Origin: Sipunculus nudus
Taxonomy: Eukaryota > Annelida > Sipuncula > Golfingiida > Sipunculidae
Reading direction: 5' to 3'
DNA length: 64,000 nucleotides
Assembly (NCBI GenBank): GCA_026874595.1
Contig: CM049312.1
Location: 54,689,429 to 54,753,428, forward strand
Every line of letters begins with the position of its first letter. Within the stretch, counting starts at the first letter, position 1. The notes below the pieces were generated by a model. That model was given only the letters and a program-made list of their open reading frames with translations, was not told the origin of the DNA and ran no database searches. This document shows positions 40,301-52,300 of this stretch, in pieces. Position numbers and translations under genes: made by a program.

Positions 40301-43300
40301 CACAGTATAGATCAGACACAGAATTCTTATTAGAACTTACTGGTGCTCTCTATAAATTAAAAAAAAAAATTATTAGCTTTACTAGCTACTTGGTAATGCC
40401 GGTTAAAGAAATACATATAATTTATCACTCTAACATGTATATATGCATATATATATATCATATATATACATTTATACTATATACTGTGGTTGGCTTTATT
40501 TTCACGAGACTGTTATTTCTCGATTTCTTCATTTTGAATGTTTTGCGAGGGTTTCATTTTTGCGATTACACCATAACCCATAAAATCTAAGTATAGCAGG
40601 AGCTGTATTGATTTAAAGTTTAGACTAGTGGCCCAAGGGCCATGACGCTCAGCTGAATTCAAGGAATGTTGAACAATGAGCAAAATGATTGCCAGAGTGC
40701 CAAAATATCATGAATTTTGTGAAGATTCCTTACAAATGTCTGGTTTAGGAGAAAACTCTCCAAGACGGATTGACATGCTAAATTTCAGACCAGTACCTTG
40801 AACCACTACTAAATTATGAGTAATTTTCACCCAAAAAACATGTATGGATAGACGCCACAAGAAAACTATTGCAGATGGCACCACCAGTCTTGAGTACAAT
40901 ATGGAAGAGTCCAAGATCTATGGGTATGCACCTATTCAGGCCAATATGGCAAATCCCTAGTGAGAAAAGTGCATTTTTTTATTCTACAAAACCAGGAAAG
41001 TAGGTGGCGCCACCTGTCTGGCTTATGAGAAAACTTTCCAAGATGGATGGATATGCCAAATTCATACCAATATCTTGAACCATTCCTGAGGTATAAGTAA
41101 TTTTCACTAAAAGCACATGTATGGATGGACACCACAGGAAAATGATTGCAGGTGGCTCCACCAGTCTTGTTTAAGAGATGTAGGTTTGAGGATCCATGAA
41201 CATGCACATATCAACCTAATACATTATAGAACCACTAAGACAAACAGATGGTAAAGGCACAGATGGACACTATGCTAAAAAGTATTGTAGGTGGCGCCAC
41301 CAGTCACAATTATGAGATAGAGAGATCCAAGGTTTATGGACATGCAGACCTATAGCACAATACATTCAGCTACTCCTAATATATGGGCTGCTATCTAAAA
41401 GACACCCAGATTTGTTTTGCACAGAAAGGATTGCTGGTGGTGCTACCTGTCTTTGTGAGGCACAACAACATAGGTAAAGGAACAACTATGATGGGTTTCG
41501 GAAAGATCGGACCAAGGGTCTCAGAGGAGTTCTCTGGAAACTAAAGCAGAGTTTTAATTATTCTGGGGGGGGGGGGGGAGGGGGGGTTCTTACGAGACCC
41601 ACAGCTTGGAGGATATGGGTAACAGAGACCTAATTTCAAAATTCCATGGAGACTTTTCATATACCTCCTTTGATGTAAAGTTAGAAGATTCCAGGTAAGC
41701 AGGTTATGATTTGTGCCTTGTAAACAGATGACAGCTTCTTTAAAGGTATCAAAAATAGACAAAATAAATCGAAAAAAATTATCAAAATATACATGACATC
41801 ACCAGTTTGCAGGAACTGATGGAACACTCCATGATCAATATTCATTCAAAGAATCATGGTAATCAATGCAGATATTTGAGCTTTTGTATCAAAATTTTAT
41901 TATTCTGAGGGGTACTTACAGGCCCCATAGCTTGGAGGATATGAGTAAAAGAGACCTAATTTCAGGTTTCTATAGAGACTTTTTATTGACCTCCTTTGAT
42001 GTCAAGTGAGAAGATTCCAGGTCCAGCAGCTTACAGATGACAGATTCTTTAAAGGTAACAAAAATACAGAAAAAAACTGTAAAAATTGAAAAACAAGAGA
42101 CCCAGGGGTCTAATGTTCACTCTGTGAATTACTGTGCATTTTGGCAGGTGATTAAAAAAATGTTTCAGAAAGATCAGTCCAAGAGTGTCAGAGGAGACTC
42201 TGTTTTGGCAGATTATAACAAATAAATACTTAATGACATATTATGGATAAAAGTGGAAAAGACCATTACAGCCTGCTGAAAGTAGCTTAACACAGGTAGC
42301 GCTACCTGCAGGTCAAAATCATTAAGCAGTCACATGATAAATATTCCTGTGAAATTTGAAACTGAAGGCTGCAGCAGTTCCTAAGATATTTGGTAACAGA
42401 CAATACATCATGTATGGAAACACATCAAGTTGTTAAATTTTACGATCAACAAAATTTGAAGTTCCGTAGAGACGCCATCTTGAGAATGACTTGACTAAAT
42501 TTTTACTCAAATTATACCCCTTCCTCTAAGGAACTGTTGACTATGATATGAAGGCCAAAATATTAATGCTTTGTGACTTATCTAGTAAGAAGTGGAAAAG
42601 ACCATTTCGTCCCCCAGAAAGTAGGTCAACAAAGGTGGCGCCACCTGGAGGTCAAAATCACTGAGCAGTCACATGATCAATATTCCTGTGAAATTTGAAA
42701 CTGAAGGCTGCAGCAGTTCCTAAGATATTTGGTAACAGACAATACATCCTGTATGGAAACCATCAAGTTCTCAAATTTTGCAATTGTCACAATTTGAAGT
42801 TCCGTAGATATGCCATCTTGAAAATGACTTAACTGAATTTATACTAAAATTATTATTTCCCTTCCTCCTAGCAACTGTTGACTATGATATGAAAGCCAAA
42901 GTATTTATACTTTATGACATATCTTGGAAAAAAGAGAAAAGACCATTACAGCCTGTAGAAAGTAGGTCAACACAGGTGGCACCACCTGCAGGTCAAAATT
43001 ATTCAGCAGTCACATGATCAATATTCCTGTGAAATTTGAAACTGAAGGCTGCAGCAGTTCCTCAGATATTTGGTAACAGACAATACATCATGTATAGAAA
43101 CACATCAAGTTGTCATATTTTGCAATTGACAGAATTTGAAGTTCTGTAGAGACGCCATCTTGAAAAAGACTTGATTGAATTTATACTCAAATTATTGCCC
43201 TTACTCTAAGGAACTGCTGACTATGATATGAAGGCCAAAATATTAATACTTTATGACTTTATTTGAGAAGAAGTGGAAAAGACCATTTCATCCCCCAGAA

Positions 43301-46300
43301 ATTAGGTCGACAAAGGTGGCGCCACCTGGAGGTCAAAATCATTGGACAGTCACATAATCAATATTCCTTTGAAATTTGAAACTGAAGGCTGCAGCAGTTC
43401 CTCAGATATTTAGTAACAGACAATACATCCTGTATGGAAACACATCAAGTTGTCATATTTTGCGATCGACACGATTTGAAGTTCCATAGAGACGCCATCT
43501 TGAAAATGACCTGACTGAATTTACACACAAATTATTCCCCTTCTTCTAAGGAACTGCTGACTATGATATGAAGGCCAAAATATTAATACTTTATGACTTA
43601 TCTTGGAAGAAGTAGAAAAGACCATTTTGTCCCGCAGAAAGTAGGTCAACATAGGTGGCGCCACCAAAAGCTTATTTTTGCATGTCCATCCCATGATCAT
43701 TAATTCTGCAAAGTTTCATGAAGGTAGCTGCTGTGGCTGTTGAGATATTTGGTAACAGACGGTGGACGGTGGACAGTTGACAGTGTACGGCGGACGCTGC
43801 GCCATGGCATAAGTTCACAGAGTGAACTAAAAATGGGTGGTTCCACCAGTTTGCAGGAACTGATGAAACACTCCTTGATCAATATTCATACAAAGAATCA
43901 TGGTGATCAATGCAGTAGTTATTCAGATACATGTACTTGAGCTTTTGTATCAAATTGTTGATTCTTCTGGTAGGTACTTACGAGAGACCCATAGATTGGA
44001 GAATATGGGTAACAGAGACCTAATTACAAGTTTCCAACAAGATTTTTCATGGACCACCCTGGATGTCAAGTTAGAAGAATCCAGGTCCAGCGGTTACGAT
44101 TTGTGCCCTGTTAACGGCGGGTCGGCCGACGGACAAAGGGTGATTGCTATAGCTGAGATGACTTTCAGTCAGCTGAACTAAAAAAAATCCTATCATAACT
44201 AACTAATTTCTGGTAGAGTCATTAAATTAGGACTTGTATTACAGTGGATATGTATCACAGTCTGTGTGTACCACTAATGCATGGGCCACTTTCGAAATTA
44301 GGCACAAATTAGGTAACTGATGAGGTTCTTTTCAGAGGTCATCTTAGTTGATGGGGCATCTAATTCAACCAGGGTTTCATATTCGCGATTATTTCAAATT
44401 TGCGAATATCCTGAAAAAATGCAACCACAGTATATATATATATATTTGTACAAAGTGATACCTTGTTGTGTTAAACTGTCAATAAATACTCCAACTGTGT
44501 TAAAGTTTTAAGTTACTGTTTCTGTGGTATTTAATAAAAAAAAAAACCAAATTAAACCTGCTTGTGTTGAATGTCAGCATTGTAAACATGTGTGCTCAAT
44601 CCTTCACCTCGTTTCCTTAACCACTCGTTAAGCTTTTAAACTCATTAACCCCTGTATCAATTCAAGCAGCTCAAAAGCAAATCACAGGTATAAGGTATAA
44701 AGAATCAAGATAATGTTATTTTCATGATTCCATGTGTATTGACTTGCACCCCAAGCCTTATTACTTTGCTTGGTTTAATATACAAGGGTGGATAAAACAC
44801 ATACCCGTTATGTCCTCAACTGCAGAAAATTGAAAAAAAATTACAAGTTCAATGATATACTTATTAAATGTATCACACTCTATATGCAGTGGTCTGGTTA
44901 CATTTGTTCTAACTCATTCCAGTTACTAACTGCCTGCAAAGGCTGTCTATAAAGTCATCTAACTGTGCACTGTGCATCAGTAAGCATCACGCCAAAATTT
45001 AGTAAATTAATCTGACCAAAATAGGCTCTTTACCAAAATGATAACAACAGTTAATGTTTGGGCTGTTTGGTAACACAAATCACAAAGTCCTCAAAATACT
45101 TCAGATACCAAAAGATTCTTGGCCCCACGCCAGCATCCTTGCAGCCATAAATGGTAAAGGCAGCCTTTGCAAAAAGTGGGCGAGTTAAATAAGTTAGAAT
45201 GAATGTAACATGACCATTTTATATCAGGAGTGTAGGACTGCATGAAATGACACATGAATATCTTGGTAAACCATCACAGATAATTTAAATTGATATTACC
45301 TGCTATACATTGAAATGAATCTGGGCTGATCTATGAAAAAAGTATAATGACTGCACAGTTTAAAGATTTTCAGTGTAATACTTAAAACAATTGCATATGC
45401 TGTGTCTCCAATTGTACAATTAATTCATATAAAGAAAAAAAAATGTTTAAGCATTCTTGAACCATTACATGTTTCAGAGCCATTATTTAAGAGTACAGCT
45501 TCCTTTTGATTTGTATATTTTGCAATGTATCAATTGTAAACTTGTTAGAGTAGAGAAGATACCAGTACTTATACAGTGTTCACTACATATACTTTGATAT
45601 GAATACAGAAAGATCTATAAATATGTTACTTATTTCTATGTAATCTTTTTTTTTTCTTCTTTGAATCAAGGAGACTGTTCTCCTGTTTGATGCATGCCTT
45701 TTGGGCTCATGCTTTGTTAATACTCTATGCTATTTGACAACAGCATCACTGTTATTACTACAGGTAAGACTAACAATATGACACACAAAACTACACTCAG
45801 ATCTATCATGTATGACTGGCATGATTCTGTAGCTAACATGTTAGAGAGGACACTAAAAGAGAGGACAAAATAAAAGATAAAAAAGTAGCTCTTTAGGTTT
45901 CAAGGGAAACACGGGGATCTGATTTAATGTTTAAAAGAATTATTGCAATTGTTTATGAAAGTGGACAGATTTCAAGCTACAATTTTTTATCATATAATAT
46001 ATATATTTTCTGCATAGGACTCTGAGAATTAAGGCCACAGTGACCAAGTTTTGGGTCTGGCAGGAAAACTAAAAGGTACCAAACTGTAAACAGGAAATCT
46101 GTAGAACGTGAGTATAAAAAAATGTGACTTTGACAGTGTTAATTAATAATCAATAAGGGAAGTTTTTAATTCAGCTATAATGATTTAAAATGATCCTGTT
46201 TTTATTAAGTAACGGTTTGGAAAGGATCAGGTTTTTATTAATTTTTTTTTCTTTGCATGGAAAAAAATTAAGACACATTAGGGAGTCACCACATACATAT

Positions 46301-49300
46301 AGAGAGTGAAATCCATTTATGCTAAGTTACAATATATGGCTTCTTATTTATGGCATTGAAGAAGCATAATTCATATAATTTAACTACATTTCTTACAAAA
46401 TATGTTCCATGAATAGTAGTATCAACTCTTACACAGAACTGATACTGGAAATATGAGGCAAAAGTTAATATGTGAAGCTCTTGTTTAAAGCTGTGGAGGT
46501 AACACTAGTCAGGAAATATAATGGTGTTATCTGTGCAGTGAAAAAATATTTTAAAAAAATAATATTATAACAAAATAATCAACTCTATAAATTTCCTTAA
46601 TCTTTGAACTATTCACAAATATCACTTGAAGAAAAAAATATCAGATCATGTGTCAGCAACACCTTGTGACTATTCATACTGGTATCCATATCATTTTGTT
46701 TATATTATATATTTGATCTTTTGTATTTTGTTATTGACAAATATACATTTTATTATAACTTGTTGCTTATTGTAGTTTTTCTTAGTGGATAAATGCACTC
46801 TTTTGTTGGATCTCTGATTCACATTCAGGTATACCATTTTAAACAACAGCAGCTGTGAGTTACATATTAAAATGTTGCAGGTGGTGTTAGGATGGTCGAT
46901 CATTAATAAAACAACAAAACGTGATTACTTAACCAAGAGGTTAATTTGAACTTAAAAACTCTTGATAAACTTCAAAATCATTAGATCAAAATAGAATTTG
47001 TCAGTGATCATCTGTACAGGCTGACAGCCCGAAGTGTTAACCATGAACCAAACTAACATGCTTCAGTCATCATAATCATCATCATCACCATCATCTTTGA
47101 AATCATCAAACCTGAACTGTTCATGCATTGAAATAAGCATTAGATTCATTCGCAATCATGAGCAATTAGACAGCAAAAATCAACCAAACAGAGAATGAAC
47201 AAACAGAACATATTTAAATTTAGTTCTACCCTGGTCTTCGTCTGGCGGTAAAATGTTTATCCTGAACGGTACACAGGGGTCTAATAGATGAGGGGTCGGT
47301 CTATAGTGACCTGAAATACAAGCAGTAACCAGTCAACCAGAAGGTCCACATGTGCAGCGCACCGCCATTTGTTGACACTACATTAATCCAGCTCCCTGTA
47401 ACACAAAAACACCAATGCTTTGCAAATCTGTGACAAAACATCATGCAGCACCCATAAAACTTCAAACTTTTAAGGGGTCTATTCTAATACCTGACTTTTA
47501 TTGACTTGAGATAATTTCTTGAACCTTTTATAAAAAGATGGATGCCTTTCTGGCTGCACACAAGATCCTGTTTATATTCATGTGTTTACAACATGTTGGG
47601 TGCCCACTAAAATAATCCAAACATATTCAACAAGGATATCTGGTGGCAAGTTTTGCAAAGGGTGTCTCTGCAACAAGTGACCTTTCAACTTTGGCACATA
47701 TGCAAAGAACCATGTTAGGTTATATGTTATTTTCTATTTGTCAACATTATGTATGTACCGTGTTTACTAACAGATTGTAGATGCACAAGTTCATACATCT
47801 GTCACAGAGATATTATAAGAACTTTTCTTTACAAGAATGACCTACAGTTTTAACAATATTCAACTGTTGAATATATCTGTGGAGTAAACTGTATTATTAT
47901 TATGTAAAATAAAGTTAAATTTGAGTGTTTTGTGATGATATTGGTGCATAAACATGCACAGCAATGGCAGCAGTCGCTATCAAGCTAACCACAAGTAACA
48001 CTCACAGTCACACTTAATCTTATGTTTATAGTCTTAGCATTATATTATTATATTATTTATGTGACAATATTCAATTAATGCCAGTTTTATACTTCACATA
48101 TGAAGTTTACTAGGTGTTTTGTGGTGATTTGACACAGGTATCCATGACATCAGTGTTTTTGGTATTTCAGGGGAACCATTGATCAGAATCATATTTAACA
48201 CTACAGTAACTGTTATACAATGTTATCCACCAATATGTTTACCTGCAGGTAAGCAGATTACATATGGAACTATCCCTTACTGATGGCTTTTTCTATACCT
48301 ATAAAACATTCAGAGAGCGTGTACCTCAAGCAATACCCAGATCAGCAACCTGATCCACCCTATAATTTGTCCAACTGTTCCTTTAAACATTCTGTACGTT
48401 TCCACAAGTTTCAGTGGATTTTATTGGGAACTTTTTGGGAATGTGTTGTTGACATAAAAATAACCTGATGAAAAACAGGAAAATTTGGTTGGATCAACAA
48501 ATAGTCCCAAAAATTTAGTTTGCCCCTGCCCACATGTTATCACTTGACCTTAGCCCATGGCATTCCACCAAATTTCACTGCAATTTGGAGGTATAGTGTG
48601 GACAGACTGACACACAGACAAACCAACAGGGATGGACACATAACCTCTGCCATTGCACTGGCCGAGGTAAATATTCTAAAGTTATGATACTGGTCCCTCT
48701 TCTTCAGGGTCAGTAGTAGTTAGTCTACTTGCCCCTAGGGGGCAGTGTTATTCTGGTTCATACATCAATCCTCCCACCTCAAGCACTGTATCCCTCATTA
48801 TTTGTTTCCCAAGCTTGTTCATGTTATTTTGCTTAATGTGGGTCTCAAATATTTACCTCAGCATAATAATCTGAAAATCACTGTTTATACAAAGCTGTAT
48901 AAGGAAAGTCATATATCATGTGAATGATGAGCAATAGTAATATCCTCAAAACTCTTACACCATCTGAAGTACCTTCTATATGGCACAATGTAACCCTGAA
49001 ATCTCATCCTCATGAATGTTATACACCATTAATAAGCCAGGGATGTGCACAGAATAATTTGAGTGCCGGGCGGGCGGGCCGTGCATGTGAAATGGAGGGG
49101 GGGGGGGGGGGGGGGGCATGGGATATTTAAAGTTAAACTTTCATTTTTTATAGTTGTGATTTTTTATATTCAGCTGAATGAATAAATATTTAGTAATACT
49201 AAAAAGTATTATTAATTTTCAATGTGCCGACAGCAATGCCGCCACTGAGAGCAAATTTGATTGTAAAAGTTAAAACACCATGGTGAATTCATCTGTCAGT

Positions 49301-52300
49301 TCAGATTCTGTCAGTCAGGATTTGTTGAATACTTCCGGATAATATGGGTATAAGAAAGGACCGTATTCAGTTTTTCGCGCTTAAAACCTGATACCAAACA
49401 TCATATTCCACTTTTCTACAGCATTTTTGCTTCATTAGGAACTGTGACCTTACAAATGTATTCGAATATTTATATCGATCATCAATTATATTCAATCAAA
49501 CCTTGTTTGGCGTGTCGTGATATCATAGAAGCTGATATCAGCATAAGCCTTTTAGACAGATACAAGGTGGCGCTACCATAGCAGCTACATTCACTTCTTT
49601 TGTACCAAATTTTATTCATCAAAATTCACTTAATATGGCACATTTTGAAAGAGTACCTTCTATTAAATATTCATTAAGGGCGCCACTGGATGTCATCTAG
49701 TGTTGCACACATGCACTTAGATATATCCGACAGGGGTCACTAATTGTAATACTGGTAAAATACCGCGAGATAAGCTTACACGCGTGTATTTTGTTCATGG
49801 CTTAAGCAATTTTAAAATATTACTGCCGGGCGGGCATTGACACTTTCCAGTCAAGTGCCAGGCGGCAGGAAAGACTGCCGGGTGCACCCGCCCGGCGCAG
49901 CCCGGCTTGGGCACATCCCTGTAAGCATGTTTAGATTTCTGTAAACATGAAGAATGTGATAACTGCATTAATTGGGCATCATGTTCCTAAGTGAACAAAC
50001 TTGGTAAATTATTAACAAAAAAACAAAAGACACTTTTGGTACCTAAATAACATCAGAGTAGCAATCTAAAGATTTCATTTACATTAACCTTATGAAAGCA
50101 GAGCAGCATCCTTTAATGGATGTCTTGCAAGATCAGAGAGAAAGATGTAATTTACACAGTTACTGAAAATTCCATTTATAAATGCTTGATTTTCATGTAT
50201 CATTAGAAGATTTGAAGCAAGTAAATATTTACAGGCAATCATTATTAAATAAACACCATAAACTTGATCATTACTTCTACTGACCAAAACTCACCAATAA
50301 CAATTCAATTTTCATAAAAAAAAAAATATTTCTTTAACATAAGATAGCTGGCCATTACTATTGTTAGAACACTGTAAAACAACATATGGGCAATTAAATA
50401 ATAGGCCTGTCAATCAACTGTGACTGAAAGTGTGATTATATATAAATTTTATATAATTGATATTATCTTTTTTTTAAATTTAATAGTACTTACTGATTTT
50501 TTCATTGCCATAAAGCATTTTCCTAAAAGCCAAGACGAGAGCGAGTGGGGAACCAAACATGAAGAAATCTGAGACATCAAAGTCGAGTTTGCCAACATCA
50601 GGGTTACTGTTTGTACTGGTTCTCCTAGAGGCCGGACAAGAAGAATGTCTGACGAACGTGCTCCTCTTAGTCCCAGGCTCCGCTGTTTGCGGCGGGGAAG
50701 TGCCGTCACCCTTCCCTGCCTCCATTAGATCTGGGTTACTAACGCTAACTTGTTTGATTGTTTCTAAGTTTGTCTGTCGTGACACGTGGTGATGTGACAC
50801 GCTCGCTGTATTGTCTGTCGGTTCCATGTCTGTTAGACTGCCCTGACTCCCGCATCGACTCATCTGTCGACACGCAAAGTAAGGGTTTTGACGGCAGAGC
50901 ATATCATATCCAATTATGGATCCAGTGCTATCTCCTATAAAGCATACCTGTGAAATAAAGATTATATTATCTACTGTAAACCTCACTACTTCTTATTAAA
51001 CTATACAGCCAATGACTGTAGATCATAAAAGTGATTATAAAAAATTAGTAGTGCTATGATGAGAAAATGCTGCTTCAGTTTAAAAACAGTTTTTTGTATG
51101 ATCTACATGAGTTCACAGTCATTTAATTTCAATGAAAATGTTATGCTTTCAAACTTTACAGTTAGAACATGGAGTATTTCATACTACAACTATAAAGCTA
51201 CAACTATAACAAAAATTATGTGGGGATTTCAGGATTTACCTATCCTTGGCCAAGCAACCCAAGCAATGAGTAAACATAATATTAGAATAATCTAGTGTAC
51301 AGTTTCAAATTTTTGTGCTCTTTTCCAATCTCACAGTGCTAAATCGCAAGCTATATATCACTTATATGATCCTCATATCAAATGTCTACCACTGTCGTCA
51401 ATTTCTAGTGTGCCATTTTCGTTTATGCCTTCTGGTTTGTGTACGTTATTTTGGTGTGAACATTATTGCCAAGTTAAACTTTTTATATGTCTGCTAAAGT
51501 GTAAGGTTTTCTTAGGGCTACCTACTCCAACTTGCCATGGGTACAAATGTGAACTAGGCATCCTAAATATGAGCCGAAATTTGACTAAATTTCAAGATGT
51601 CTAGAAGAACTGATAACTGATATAACCAACAATGATTATTCCAAAGTTCTAATTTGTAAAGATAAAGAGTTTAATCAGTAAATTAGATTACTGTGACCTT
51701 TTTATGTTTGGTAAAACATGCACCAAGAAAGCAAATTGTATATTGTAATTGTGAAGCCCTGTAATTAAAGCATATAGTCCTATTATTAAAGCATGTAACC
51801 CTGTAATTAAAGCATGTGTTCTACTGATGGGTCAGTGAGGTGGCTAGTCTGCTGCATGGGTAGCAGACTGGGCAAAAACTTGCTGTTTAATCAATTTTAA
51901 TATTTTCATGTTCTCATGACTTAGTGGTCACCACTTACCTGGCCTGTGAAGCCCAGGCCGTCCTCAGATCGCAGGAAGTCATTATACACAGCATTTGCCT
52001 TGGCTATCACAGATGCGACAGTTTCCTGGTAGTCAGAAGCTGCTGTCGCCAGCAGAGATATGGCTCCCATAGGAAGTGACTCGTTGGTGATGATATTGGC
52101 TTCTACTCCTGGTGAATGAGCCTCATGGCTGAACGGACTCAAACTGAAGCCAGATCATAAGTGACAATATGAAATATTGCAAGTAACAAGCAAATTGGTG
52201 GAATTTATGTCCTCCACTTCCGCCTCTTGTTATTTTAGCTTCCTGTGATCTTCATGCTTGCCTTCTCAATGTTTTAGTTTTTATTTTCCCCTGAAGATGT

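Noticed and set aside
18001-44100. Regularly spaced palindromes considered as a CRISPR-like array
   Set aside because: Spacing is hundreds of bases and irregular, the organism is an animal, and the units are mobile-element cores.
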